Positions 9,920-18,878 of a stretch of DNA of 64,000 nucleotides are shown in pieces. The notes below the pieces were generated by a model. The model was not told the origin of the DNA and did no database searches. It saw only the letters and a list, made by a program, of their open reading frames with translations. This DNA comes from Tateyamaria pelophila. Lineage in GTDB: Bacteria; Pseudomonadota; Alphaproteobacteria; Rhodobacterales; Rhodobacteraceae. Each line of letters begins with the position of its first letter. The first letter of the stretch is position 1. Location of the stretch: contig NZ_JAIMIA010000007.1 in NCBI RefSeq assembly GCF_019966495.1, positions 29,745 to 93,744 of the forward strand, in the 5' to 3' direction. Both the position numbers and the translations under genes were made by a program.

Positions 9920-10909
9920 CTAGCCGATAGAAACGGCTTTACCTGTTTCCAAAGATGTCGCAGCGGCATCAGCAAGAATTTGCGCCTTCAGGCCGTCGGT
10001 GATGTTCGGACTGATCGGCGTGCCCGCCGCGACTGCATCTGCAAAATGCACCAACTCAATCCGGTACGCTTCGGAATAGCGTTCCAGAAAGAAATTCAGG
10101 GTCGGCGCGGTGCGAAAGCCGCTGCTGTTGGCGACTTCAACGGTGTGTTCCATGACGTTCCCGGCGCGCAGCATCCCCAGCGATCCATGCACCTCAACGC
10201 GCTGGTCATAGCCATATGTTGCGCGGCGCGAGTTCGTGATCTGACAGATGGCGCCGCGGGCTGTTGTGAGCGTGACGGCAGCGGTGTCGACGTCGCCTGC
10301 CGCACCAATGGCGGGGTCTACCAAAGCGGAACCAACGGCAAAGACCTGCACGGGCTCTTCGCCCAGCAAGAAACGTGCCATGTCGAAATCATGGATCATC
10401 ATGTCGCGGAAAATGCCGCCCGACCGCTCGATATAGCTGATCGGGGGCGGGGCGGGGTCGCGCGACAGGATCGTGACCAGTTCCACCGCCCCGATCTCGC
10501 CGTCGCGCAGACGCGCCTGAAGGCTGGCAAAGTTTGGATCGAAGCGGCGGTTGAAGGCGGTGAGGAAAGGCACGCCCGCCTTTTCGACGACCTTGATGCA
10601 GTCGCGGATCCGGGCCGAGGACAAATCAACCGGCTTTTCGCAAAAGATTGCCTTTCCCGCACGGGCAGCGGCGTGGATCAGATCATAATGCGTGTCGGTC
10701 GGCGTGGCGATAATGATAGCGTCCACATCCGGGCTTGCGATGACGTCGGCGGCGTCCATGACCGCAGCACCTGTGCGCTTGGCGAGGTCTTGTGCCGCTT
10801 GCGGGAAGGCGTCAGCCACCGCACTCAGCCGCACATTACCCATTCGTTCAATCGTTTTGGCATGCACTTGCCCGATGCGCCCGCAGCCCAAAAGTCCGAT
10901 ATTCAGCAT
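9920..10909 (-). CDS. iolG: Inositol 2-dehydrogenase
   Basis: This 329-residue Gfo/Idh/MocA enzyme has the Rossmann motif GCGRIG at residues 8-13, an EKP motif (FCEKPVDLS) and the inositol-dehydrogenase block GGIFRDMMIHDFDMARF. It oxidises myo-inositol to 2-keto-myo-inositol with NAD+, the first catabolic step. It is the last gene of the minus-strand iol operon and starts one base after the aldolase stop. The call to inositol rests on sequence feel plus iolB, iolC and iolD upstream. Confidence 0.9.
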   Translation of the reverse strand: MLNIGLLGCGRIGQVHAKTIERMGNVRLSAVADAFPQAAQDLAKRTGAAVMDAADVIASPDVDAIIIATPTDTHYDLIHAAARAGKAIFCEKPVDLSSARIRDCIKVVEKAGVPFLTAFNRRFDPNFASLQARLRDGEIGAVELVTILSRDPAPPPISYIERSGGIFRDMMIHDFDMARFLLGEEPVQVFAVGSALVDPAIGAAGDVDTAAVTLTTARGAICQITNSRRATYGYDQRVEVHGSLGMLRAGNVMEHTVEVANSSGFRTAPTLNFFLERYSEAYRIELVHFADAVAAGTPISPNITDGLKAQILADAAATSLETGKAVSIG

Positions 10910-10910
10910 C

Positions 10911-11741
10911 TCATACCCCTTTGAATGCAGCCAGAACCCGGCGCGTGGCGTCAACGACCGGGTCGTGGGTTTGTTTGAGGATCGTCACCCGGTCAAATTC
11001 CGCCGGATCGGCACTGACTGCCGCGCGCAGCGCCTGTCCAAAGGCCATGCGCAACTCGGTCCCGATGTTGAATTTGCAGATTTTGGAGCCGCGTGCGAGC
11101 GAACTGCGCTGTGCCATTGGCACGCCGGAACCGCCGTGAATGACCAGTGGCACGTCGGTCAGGGCCTCGATGGCGCGAATGCGCGGTTCGTCCAACCCAC
11201 CGGCCTTGTCCTGTTGCAGATGCACATTGCCGACAGAGATCGCCATGGCGTCCACGCCCGTGTCGCGTGCAAATTGCGCGGCCTCGGCCGGATCGGTCCC
11301 TGCGGAGGTTTCGCCACCGGCATAGCCGACAAATCCGATCTCTCCCTCGCAGGAAATTCCGGCCGCATGGGCCATTTCAGCGATGGCGGCCGTTTCGTCG
11401 ATGTTTTGCTGTAAGGGCTTGCGCGATCCGTCGAACATGAGCGAAGTAAAGCCCGCCTCCAGCGCCTCTTTGCACTCTTCGAACGTGTATCCGTGGTCAA
11501 GGTGAGCCACAACGGGCACGCTTGCACCTTCGGCCAGATGCCGAAACATCTTGCCCAGAACGGGCAGGGGGGTGTGCGCCCGGCACGACGGCCCGGCCTG
11601 CAGGATCACGGGCACGCCTTCGGCTTCGGCAGCGGCCACATAGGCGCGCATATCCTCCCAGCCCAGCGTGACCAGACCCGCCACGGCATAGCCGTCTTTC
11701 AGCGCGGGTTGAAGCACATCGCGCAGGGTCGCAAGTGTCAT
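10911..11741 (-). CDS. iolJ: Class II ketose-bisphosphate aldolase, IolJ-like
   Basis: The 276-residue product is a class II (zinc-dependent) aldolase. The zinc-binding region VVAHLDHGYTFEECKEAL and the phosphate-binding end NIGTELRMAF are visible. In inositol breakdown IolJ splits 2-deoxy-5-keto-gluconate 6-phosphate into dihydroxyacetone phosphate and malonate semialdehyde. Its place between iolB and iolG makes this the likely role. A tagatose- or fructose-bisphosphate aldolase activity cannot be excluded from sequence alone. Its start overlaps the iolB stop by 4 bases. Confidence 0.85.
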   Translation of the reverse strand: MTLATLRDVLQPALKDGYAVAGLVTLGWEDMRAYVAAAEAEGVPVILQAGPSCRAHTPLPVLGKMFRHLAEGASVPVVAHLDHGYTFEECKEALEAGFTSLMFDGSRKPLQQNIDETAAIAEMAHAAGISCEGEIGFVGYAGGETSAGTDPAEAAQFARDTGVDAMAISVGNVHLQQDKAGGLDEPRIRAIEALTDVPLVIHGGSGVPMAQRSSLARGSKICKFNIGTELRMAFGQALRAAVSADPAEFDRVTILKQTHDPVVDATRRVLAAFKGV

Positions 11742-12580
11742 TTGAACTTCGCAATCATGTCCTTGATGCCGGGGATGGTTTCAAGCTGTGCGGCGTGGGT
11801 CGGCTGGAAGTATTGCACCAGCGACCGTTGGCTGAGCCCGCCCAGAATGGTGAAATAATACATCTCGTAGCCGGGCAGCACGGCGCAGGGGTGGTAGCCC
11901 TTGTCGAGGCAAATCGTCGAGCCATCCATGATGTGATAGGCGTCGCCCGGTTCATTGTCTTCGCGTTGCAGCATCTGCACGCCCGAGCCGTAGTTGGGCT
12001 TGAAGCGGAAATTATAGGTCTCGTCATGGCGGGTTTCATCGGGAAGGCGGTCCGTGTCGTGCTTGTGGCTTGGAAAGCCGGACCAGCCACCCTGACCAAC
12101 GGTATAAAGCTCGCTCACCAGCAAACGGCCGACCTTGTCGTGGTGGGTGCCACCAAGGATGTGTTTGATTTTGCGGTGTGTTTTCGTGTCGTCCGATCCG
12201 TATTGCACCAGATCGATCCCATCGCCGCGCACGTCGAACGGATCGAGCACCTTGTCATATTTGGCCCCGGCGATGAAGGTTTCGGTCTCGTCCGATGTGC
12301 ATACGATGGTGACCTTGGCCCCGACGGGCACATAGACGCCTTCGGGCTCGCCGTCCCACACATCGACGGTGCGATTGCCCAGACTGGCGAAGGACACGCC
12401 TTCCACATCGACGTCTACGGTGCCTGTCGCAGGCACAATGCAGGTCTCGTAGCCCGGCACTTGATATTCGAACGCTTCGCCTTTTTTGAGTTTGACGATG
12501 TTGAAGTAGTTCAGCGGCACCAGCGCGTCTTCGACGTCGACGATCGGTTTGTTCTTGTTGTCGTGGGGGGCGATATGCAT
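11738..12580 (-). CDS. iolB: 5-deoxy-glucuronate isomerase
   Basis: The 280-residue protein matches the IolB family in length and sequence, with a double cupin layout and conserved blocks such as GGWSGFPSHKHDTD (metal-binding histidines) and ETYNFRFKP. It converts 5-deoxy-glucuronate to 2-deoxy-5-keto-gluconate. It lies in a tight minus-strand operon, 12 bases after iolC and overlapping the aldolase by 4 bases. Confidence 0.95.
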   Translation of the reverse strand: MHIAPHDNKNKPIVDVEDALVPLNYFNIVKLKKGEAFEYQVPGYETCIVPATGTVDVDVEGVSFASLGNRTVDVWDGEPEGVYVPVGAKVTIVCTSDETETFIAGAKYDKVLDPFDVRGDGIDLVQYGSDDTKTHRKIKHILGGTHHDKVGRLLVSELYTVGQGGWSGFPSHKHDTDRLPDETRHDETYNFRFKPNYGSGVQMLQREDNEPGDAYHIMDGSTICLDKGYHPCAVLPGYEMYYFTILGGLSQRSLVQYFQPTHAAQLETIPGIKDMIAKFK

Positions 12581-12592
12581 TGGGTCGTCCTT

Positions 12593-13576
12593 TCAGGAAT
12601 GGGTGGGGCCGGGATGCGAGGACAGGAACGCCTCAAGCTGGGCCGGGGTGGGCATGGCAGGTGCGCAGCCGGGTTGAGACACGACGATGGACGCGCAGGC
12701 AGATCCGCGCAGGACCGCATCGCGCAGATCGCGTCCTTCCGCAATACCCGCAAGCAGACCCGCCATGAAACTGTCACCCGCGCCGTTGGGTTTCAGAGCC
12801 GTGACGGGGTAAATGCCGGTCCGGATTTCCTGCCCGTCGGCAAAGGTCACAGCCCCTTGCTCGCCCATCTTGTAGATCACGATCCGGCCCGGTTTGGCGG
12901 CCAGTTCGCGGGCCTTGTCCATGCCCTTTTCGATGCCCCCCGCCATAAAGCCGAACTCCTCGTCATTTCCGACGATCAGGTCGCTCTGCGCGCCTGCGCG
13001 CGACAGCACATCCGCTGCAACCTCGGGCGAGGGCCAGGAATAGGGGCGATAGTCGATATCGAAAATGACGGGGAGGCCCGCAGCGCGCGCGTTCTCGAAG
13101 GCGCGGAAGGTTGATCCACGCGAGGGTTCAGCGGCAAAGACGGTGCCTGCGGTGATCATTGCGCCGTATGCACCGTAATCCACGCGGTCCACGTCTTCGT
13201 TGGTGACCTGAAAATCGACCGCGTTGTTGCGATAGATCACCAGTTGGAAATCTTCGATGACGCTTTCATAGACGGCCAGCGAGATGCGGTATTCTCCGCC
13301 AAGCACCTTCAGATACTGGGTGTCGACCCCGTAATGGTTCAGTCTGTTGGTACAGAACCGCCCAACCGCATCGTCAGACACAGATGTGACAAGTGCCGAT
13401 TGCGCGCCGAGCTTGCACAGCCCCGCGCAGATATTGGCCGAAGAACCGCCAAGGTCAGAGCGGAAGGTTTCAGCGGTTTCCGCCTTGGCTCCGACCGGGT
13501 CGGCGAACATGTCCATGCCCGCCCGGCCAAAAACGACAAAGCTGTTCTTGCGGATCCCGTCGATCAGGTTGCTCAT
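12593..13576 (-). CDS. iolC: 5-dehydro-2-deoxygluconokinase, PfkB family
   Basis: This 327-residue kinase has the PfkB signatures: an N-terminal GGSSANICAGLCKLG sugar-binding block and the C-terminal PNGAGDSFMAGLL with the catalytic Asp. It phosphorylates 2-deoxy-5-keto-gluconate at O6. The start codon shares a base with the iolD stop (both genes touch 13576), which implies coupled translation. Confidence 0.93.
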   Translation of the reverse strand: MSNLIDGIRKNSFVVFGRAGMDMFADPVGAKAETAETFRSDLGGSSANICAGLCKLGAQSALVTSVSDDAVGRFCTNRLNHYGVDTQYLKVLGGEYRISLAVYESVIEDFQLVIYRNNAVDFQVTNEDVDRVDYGAYGAMITAGTVFAAEPSRGSTFRAFENARAAGLPVIFDIDYRPYSWPSPEVAADVLSRAGAQSDLIVGNDEEFGFMAGGIEKGMDKARELAAKPGRIVIYKMGEQGAVTFADGQEIRTGIYPVTALKPNGAGDSFMAGLLAGIAEGRDLRDAVLRGSACASIVVSQPGCAPAMPTPAQLEAFLSSHPGPTHS

Positions 13577-15447
13577 TACACGCCCTGCCGTTGCTTGGGC
13601 CGCGATGATTCCCAGTCGGCATGCGCCTCACGCACCTTTTGATGGTCCGAGACTTCGGGGGTGCCGCATTCCCACCAGGCGTGGCCTTCGCCGGTCCAGC
13701 CTTCGTAGGCGTCAACCTTCATGCAGATCACGGTGGTCCTGTCGGCGGCCTTGGCGCGCTGGAAAGCCTCGCCCAGTTCCTCAGGGTTCGATACGGTCTC
13801 GGCAATGGCACCCTGCGCGCGCGCATGGGCCTCAAAATCCACGGCAAAGGGTTCCGGGATGGTCGGACAATCGGCAATCAGGTTGTTGAAACTTTCGTTG
13901 CCGGTATTGTTTTGCAGCTTGTTTATGACGGCGAAACCGCCATTGTCGAGCACCAGGATGATCAGCTTTTTCTGACTCAGCACCGAGGAATAGATGTCTG
14001 AATTCAGCATCATGTAAGACCCATCGCCGATAAAGACGATGGTATCCTGGTCCGGCTCACGCTCTGCCTGCGCAATGCGCGCACCCCAGGCGCCCGAAAT
14101 CTCGTAGCCCATGCAGGAGAACCCGAATTCGACGTCGACAGTCCCGTGTTCCAGCGTGCGCCAGTTGGCGGTGACTTCGGCGGGCAATCCACCTGCCGCC
14201 GCAACCACACGGTCGCGTTTGTCGCACAGCGCGTTCACAGCTCCGATCGCCATGGCATAGGAGTTTGGGCGGTTTCCGGGAGCTACGTTCTCGGCGACAT
14301 AGCGGATCCATGCGGCGCGGTGGTCCTGCGCCTCGATTACCCAATCCTTGGGGGCGACATAGTCGGTCATCTCGGCGTCCAGCGCGGTCAGCGCCAGTTT
14401 GGCGTCGCCGACGACGGGCAAAGACATGTGCTTGCCCGCGTCATGGCGCCCGGCGTTGACCGAGATAAACTTGGCCTCTTTCGAAAACGCCGTCCACGAC
14501 CCCGTGGTGAAGTCCTGCAAACGGGTGCCAACGGCGAGGATCACATCCGCCTGTTCCGCAATGGCGTTGGCGGAGTTCGATCCCGTGACCCCAATCGGTC
14601 CGATGTTCAGCGGGTGCGTGTCGAGCATATTGGCGCGTCCGGCGATGGTTTCGACGACCGGGATCTGATGCGCTTCGGCGAATGCGGTCAGTTCGGCCAC
14701 GGCGCGGGAATACTGCACGCCGCCGCCGACGATGATCATAGGCCTTTCTGCGGCGGTCAGCAGACCCACGGCATCCGCGATTTCACCGGCGTCCGGTGTC
14801 TGACGGCGGATGCGGTGCACCTTTTTCTCGAACATCACTGCCGGGTAGTCATAGGCCCAGCCCTGCACGTCCTGCGGCAAACCGATAAAGGCCGGTCCGC
14901 AATCGGCGGGGTCCAGCAGGGTGGCAATCGCGTTGGGCAGTGATTGGATGATCTGCGCGGGATGGGTGATCCGATCCCAGTAGCGCACAACCGGTTTGAA
15001 GGCATCGTTGACGCCAAAAGTCGGATCGCCGAAATTCTCCATCTGTTGCAGAACAGGGTCGGGCAGGCGGGTCACATAGGTGTCTCCGCACAGCATCAGC
15101 ATCGGCAGGCGGTTGGCATGGGCAAGGGCCGCGCTGGTCAACAGGTTCGACGTGCCGGGTCCCGCGCTTGCCGTGCAGAACATGAACCGCTGGCGCAGCC
15201 ATTGCTTGGCATAGCCCGCTGCGGCAAATCCCATGCTTTGTTCGTTCTGACCGCGATAGAGCGGCAGTTCCGCGCGCACATCATAAAGTGCCTCACCCAG
15301 GCAGGTCACATTGCCATGGCCAAAGATCCCAAAGCCGCCACCACACAGGCGCAGCTCTTCTCCGTCAATCTCGATGAACTGGTTGGACAACCAGCGGATG
15401 ATGGCCTGCGCCGTTGTCATGCGGATGGTATCATTTGCCGTGGTCAT
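13576..15447 (-). CDS. iolD: 3D-(3,5/4)-trihydroxycyclohexane-1,2-dione acylhydrolase, ThDP-dependent
   Basis: The product of about 623 residues is a thiamine-diphosphate enzyme of the acetolactate-synthase fold. It has the ThDP motif beginning GDGSYMMLNSD and ending LVLDNGGFAVIN, and an N-terminal catalytic Glu region in YRGQNEQSMGFAA. It opens the ring of trihydroxycyclohexanedione to give 5-deoxy-glucuronate. The ATG at 15447 follows AAAAGGA at suitable spacing. The frame runs on to 15552, but that stretch holds the operator at 15525-15540. It is the first gene of the minus-strand iol operon. Confidence 0.93.
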   Translation of the reverse strand: MTTANDTIRMTTAQAIIRWLSNQFIEIDGEELRLCGGGFGIFGHGNVTCLGEALYDVRAELPLYRGQNEQSMGFAAAGYAKQWLRQRFMFCTASAGPGTSNLLTSAALAHANRLPMLMLCGDTYVTRLPDPVLQQMENFGDPTFGVNDAFKPVVRYWDRITHPAQIIQSLPNAIATLLDPADCGPAFIGLPQDVQGWAYDYPAVMFEKKVHRIRRQTPDAGEIADAVGLLTAAERPMIIVGGGVQYSRAVAELTAFAEAHQIPVVETIAGRANMLDTHPLNIGPIGVTGSNSANAIAEQADVILAVGTRLQDFTTGSWTAFSKEAKFISVNAGRHDAGKHMSLPVVGDAKLALTALDAEMTDYVAPKDWVIEAQDHRAAWIRYVAENVAPGNRPNSYAMAIGAVNALCDKRDRVVAAAGGLPAEVTANWRTLEHGTVDVEFGFSCMGYEISGAWGARIAQAEREPDQDTIVFIGDGSYMMLNSDIYSSVLSQKKLIILVLDNGGFAVINKLQNNTGNESFNNLIADCPTIPEPFAVDFEAHARAQGAIAETVSNPEELGEAFQRAKAADRTTVICMKVDAYEGWTGEGHAWWECGTPEVSDHQKVREAHADWESSRPKQRQGV

Positions 15448-15524
15448 GGTGGCGGGTCCTTTTGGAAAAGTCGCAGGCCGGACGTGTTGAAGCTTGCGAG
15501 CGTTCGGTTTCCTAGATACAAGTT

Positions 15525-15540
15525 TCGCAACCGGTTGCAA
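15525..15540. promoter_or_regulatory. LacI-type operator in the divergent iolD / dehydrogenase control region
   Basis: TCGCAACCGGTTGCAA is built on a perfect 12-bp palindrome (15527-15538) with the CG centre typical of LacI-family operators. It matches the site at 20000-20015 in 14 of 16 bases. It lies between the divergent starts of iolD (15447) and the plus-strand dehydrogenase (15570), so it can control both directions. The likely binder is the LacI-family protein encoded at 18879-19904. Confidence 0.8.
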
Positions 15541-15569
15541 AGAGTATTTCACCTGGAATTGGATAGCGT

Positions 15570-16673
15570 ATGACTGAGGTCGGGATTGGCATTCTCGGAG
15601 GCGGCTACATGGGCAAGGCGCATGCCGTCGCGATGTCGGCCGTGGGCGCTGTGTTCAATACACCCTTGCGCCCACGGCTTGAGATGGTGTGTGCGAGTTC
15701 CGAACTGAGCGCAGAGCGGTATCGTGCGCAATACGGGTTTTCGCGCGCGACGTCAGATTGGGAAGCGCTGGTGGCCGATCCCAAAGTCGAAGCGCTGGTG
15801 ATCGCGACCCCGCAAGGCACCCACCGCGCAGCCGCCGAGGCGGCCTTTGCCCTTGGCAAGCCGGTGTTTTGCGAAAAGCCATTGGGCGCGTCATTGGAGG
15901 ACAGTCGCGCCATGGTCGCCGCCGCCGAGGCCAGCGGATGTGTCAACATGGTCGGGTTCAACTATATCCGGACGCCCGCCAGCCAGTTCGCTCGCCAGTT
16001 GATCGCTTCCGGCGAGATTGGCGAGATCACGTGGTTTCGCGGTGAGCATACCGAAGATTTTCTGGCCGATCCGCAGTCCCCTGCGACGTGGCGTACAACG
16101 GGCATGGCCAATGGCACGATGGGTGATCTGGCCCCGCATATGATCAACGGTGCGTTGGCTCTGATCGGGCCGATTGCGCGCTTGATTGCCGAAGTCGAGA
16201 CGGTGCATGCAACGCGCCCCGGCGGCACTGTCACCAATGATGACCACGCCCAGATGATGTGCCGTTTTGAGAACGGCGCCATGGGGCAGATGTATTTCAG
16301 CCGCGTCGCGACAGGCCGCAAGATGGGCTATGCCTATGAAATTACGGGAACAAAGGGCGCGATCCGCTTTGATCAGGAAGATCAGAACGCGCTCTGGCTT
16401 TACCGGATGGAGGGGCCCGAGGCGACGCGTGGCTTTACGAGGATCCTGACGGGCCCTGCGCATCCCGATTATGAACCGTTTTGCCAAGGGCCGGGGCACG
16501 GCACCGGCTATCAGGATCAGATCATCATCGAGGCCAAGGACTTCCTGACGGCGATTGCCACCGGTCAATCGATCTGGCCCACCTTCCGCGACGGGATGGA
16601 GGTCAACCGCATCGTTGCCTGTGCCCTCGCGTCATCGACATCGAAAACCTGGCAGGACGTGGCAACGTTCTAA
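15570..16673 (+). CDS. Gfo/Idh/MocA family dehydrogenase in the inositol regulon
   Basis: The 367-residue protein has a Rossmann motif GGGYMG at residues 10-15 and the EKP motif (FCEKPLGASLED) near residue 98. It probably oxidises an inositol isomer or an inositol derivative, because it is divergent from iolD behind a shared operator and followed by an iolE-type gene. scyllo-Inositol dehydrogenase (IolW/IolX-like) is one possibility. The ATG at 15570 sits close to the operator, giving a very short leader and only a weak ribosome site (TGGA). Confidence 0.85.
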   Translation: MTEVGIGILGGGYMGKAHAVAMSAVGAVFNTPLRPRLEMVCASSELSAERYRAQYGFSRATSDWEALVADPKVEALVIATPQGTHRAAAEAAFALGKPVFCEKPLGASLEDSRAMVAAAEASGCVNMVGFNYIRTPASQFARQLIASGEIGEITWFRGEHTEDFLADPQSPATWRTTGMANGTMGDLAPHMINGALALIGPIARLIAEVETVHATRPGGTVTNDDHAQMMCRFENGAMGQMYFSRVATGRKMGYAYEITGTKGAIRFDQEDQNALWLYRMEGPEATRGFTRILTGPAHPDYEPFCQGPGHGTGYQDQIIIEAKDFLTAIATGQSIWPTFRDGMEVNRIVACALASSTSKTWQDVATF

Positions 16674-16694
16674 GAACCTGAAAGTTAGTGCTAA

Positions 16695-17585
16695 ATGACG
16701 ATCAAGATTGGCAATGCACCCTGTTCCTGGGGCATCGAATTTCCCAGCGACCCGTCCTATCCCACCTGGCAATCCGTTTTGGATCAATGCGCGGGGGCCG
16801 GATATAAGGGCATCGAACTGGGTCCCATCGGCTATATGCCCGAAGACCCGGCGATCCTCGCCCCGGCCCTGGCAGAGCGGGATCTGGAAATCATTGGCGG
16901 TGTCGTCTTTCGCGCCTTTCACGACCCCGAGATGTGGGACGACGTGATGGATGCGAGCGTGCGCACCTGCAAAGCCCTGACGGCGCATGGCGCACAGCAC
17001 CTCGTGTTGATCGACAGTATTTCGCCGCGCCGCGCACCCACCGCTGGACGCGCCGCCGAGGCCGAGCAGATGGGCGCGGCAGAATGGACGGCCTACCGCG
17101 ACCGCATCGCCACAATCGCCAGAATGGGGGCCGAAGACTACGGGTTGACCGTTGGCATTCACGCCCACGCCGGCGGTTTCATGGATTTCGAGCCGGAGTT
17201 GGAGCGGTTGCTGGACGAGGTCGACGAAAGCATCCTCAAGATCTGTTTTGACACCGGCCATCACAGCTATGCGGGCTTTGATCCCGTCGCCTTTATGGAT
17301 CGGCACATGGCGCGGATTTCCTACATGCATTTCAAGGACATCGATCCGGTCGTAAAGGCGGATGTGGTCGAGAAACGCACCGATTTCTACAAAGCTTGCG
17401 GGCAGGGTATTTTCTGTAATCTGGGTCAAGGGGATGTGGATTTCCCCGCCGTACGCCAGCGTTTGCTGGATGCGGGTTTTGATGGCTGGTGTACGGTAGA
17501 GCAAGACTGTGATCCGTCCATGCCGGGCACCCCGCTGGAAGACGCGCGGGCCAACCGTGAATACCTGCAATCCATTGGATTTTAA
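16695..17585 (+). CDS. iolE: Sugar phosphate isomerase/epimerase family protein, probable inosose dehydratase
   Basis: This 296-residue TIM-barrel protein has the N-terminal block IGNAPCSWGIEFP and metal-binding residues in FDTGHHSYAGFDP and YMHFKDIDP. Its end, CTVEQDCDPSMPGTPLEDA, is typical of IolE-group enzymes. The expected role is dehydration of 2-keto-myo-inositol to trihydroxycyclohexanedione, the step missing from the minus-strand operon. An IolI/IolO-type inosose isomerase is the main alternative. It lies 21 bases after the dehydrogenase and 11 before the next. Confidence 0.78.
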   Translation: MTIKIGNAPCSWGIEFPSDPSYPTWQSVLDQCAGAGYKGIELGPIGYMPEDPAILAPALAERDLEIIGGVVFRAFHDPEMWDDVMDASVRTCKALTAHGAQHLVLIDSISPRRAPTAGRAAEAEQMGAAEWTAYRDRIATIARMGAEDYGLTVGIHAHAGGFMDFEPELERLLDEVDESILKICFDTGHHSYAGFDPVAFMDRHMARISYMHFKDIDPVVKADVVEKRTDFYKACGQGIFCNLGQGDVDFPAVRQRLLDAGFDGWCTVEQDCDPSMPGTPLEDARANREYLQSIGF

Positions 17586-17596
17586 GGACGAAACCT

Positions 17597-18736
17597 ATGG
17601 CAAAACTGAAATGGGGCATGATTGGCGGCGGCGAAGGCAGCCAGATCGGACCCGCGCACCGTCTGGGGGCGCAAGCGGACGGCTTGTTTGAATTCACCGC
17701 AGGTGCGCTGGATCACCGTGCCGAAGTGGGGCGGGAATATGCAATGCGCCTCGGTCTGGCCGAGGATCGCGCCTATGGCAGTTGGCAAGAGATGCTCGCC
17801 GCCGAGAAGCACCGCGATGACCGGGTTGATCTGGTGACGGTCGCCACGCCGAACGCGACGCATTTCGAAATCACCAAAGCCTTCCTTGAGGCCGGGATCA
17901 ACGTGCTGTGCGAAAAGCCCATGACCATGAGCGTCGAAGAGGGCGAGGAGATTGTTCGCGTGGCCGCAGCCACCGGCAAGATCTGTGCGGTGAACTACTG
18001 CTATTCCGCCTATCCTATGGTCCGCCAGGCCCGCGCTATGGTGCGCGCAGGCGAGGTCGGCAAGGTGCGCCTTGTGGTCACCAACTTCAGCCATGGCCAC
18101 CACGGCGACGCCACCGATGCAGACAATCCAAGGGTACGCTGGCGCTATGATCCGGCGATGGCCGGGGTATCGGGTCAGTTCGCCGATTGCGGCATTCACG
18201 CGTTGCATATGGCCAGTTTCATCTGTGACGATGAGGTCGAGAAACTCTCGGCAGACTTTGCCTCGACCATCCCCAGCCGGGTGCTGGAAGACGACGCCAT
18301 GGTGAATTTCCGCATGTCGGGCGGCACGGTCGGCAGACTCTGGACCTCATCCGTGGCCATTGGGCGCCAGCACGGTTTCGACATCCAGATATTCGGCGAA
18401 ACCGGAGGGCTGCGGTGGGCGTCGGAACAGCCCAACCAGCTGATCTATACCCCCGTGGGCGGTCGCACCCAGATCATCGAAAAGGGTGAAGGCGGCCTGC
18501 ATGAAGATGCGGCGCGCTTGTCGCGGGTGGCGATTGCGCATCCCGAAGGGTTCCCGCTCGCCGTGGCTAATATCTACTGCGATCTGGCCGACGCGATCCG
18601 TGGCGAAGCGCGCGATGGTCTGCCCAACGCATCGGATGGTGTCAGGTCCATCGCGGCGGTGCATACGGCCGTGGCGTCAGCCAGGGAAAATGGCGCGTGG
18701 ATGGATGCAAGACCCCCAATGTTTGCGGGGGCGTAA
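17597..18736 (+). CDS. Gfo/Idh/MocA family dehydrogenase, third of the inositol regulon
   Basis: The 379-residue product begins MAKLKWGMIGGGEGSQIGPAHR, with a Rossmann GGGEGSQIG, and has the EKP motif (LCEKPMTMSVEEG). It resembles Gfo/Idh/MocA proteins seen in sugar and inositol clusters with an extended N-terminal part. It closes the plus-strand unit with the dehydrogenase at 15570 and the iolE-type gene. A role on another inositol stereoisomer is inferred only from context. A perfect hairpin follows the gene. Confidence 0.85.
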   Translation: MAKLKWGMIGGGEGSQIGPAHRLGAQADGLFEFTAGALDHRAEVGREYAMRLGLAEDRAYGSWQEMLAAEKHRDDRVDLVTVATPNATHFEITKAFLEAGINVLCEKPMTMSVEEGEEIVRVAAATGKICAVNYCYSAYPMVRQARAMVRAGEVGKVRLVVTNFSHGHHGDATDADNPRVRWRYDPAMAGVSGQFADCGIHALHMASFICDDEVEKLSADFASTIPSRVLEDDAMVNFRMSGGTVGRLWTSSVAIGRQHGFDIQIFGETGGLRWASEQPNQLIYTPVGGRTQIIEKGEGGLHEDAARLSRVAIAHPEGFPLAVANIYCDLADAIRGEARDGLPNASDGVRSIAAVHTAVASARENGAWMDARPPMFAGA

Positions 18737-18784
18737 GGGCCATCCAGTCATTCCGGTCTGAGGCTGATCATTTAATGTCTCCGA

Positions 18785-18822
18785 CTGCGGGCGCGCAAAG
18801 CATGGACTTTGCGCGCCCGCAG
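18785..18822. terminator. Perfect 16-bp hairpin between convergent genes
   Basis: CTGCGGGCGCGCAAAG (18785-18800) pairs with its exact complement (18807-18822) around a 6-base loop. It lies between the dehydrogenase and the convergent LacI gene and can stop transcription from both sides. There is only an AT-rich stretch after it, not a clean T-run. Confidence 0.7.
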
Positions 18823-18878
18823 TAAATAATTTGGCAGTCTCGCGCATCGACAGAAGCCTCTTTAAATATAGACTATTT

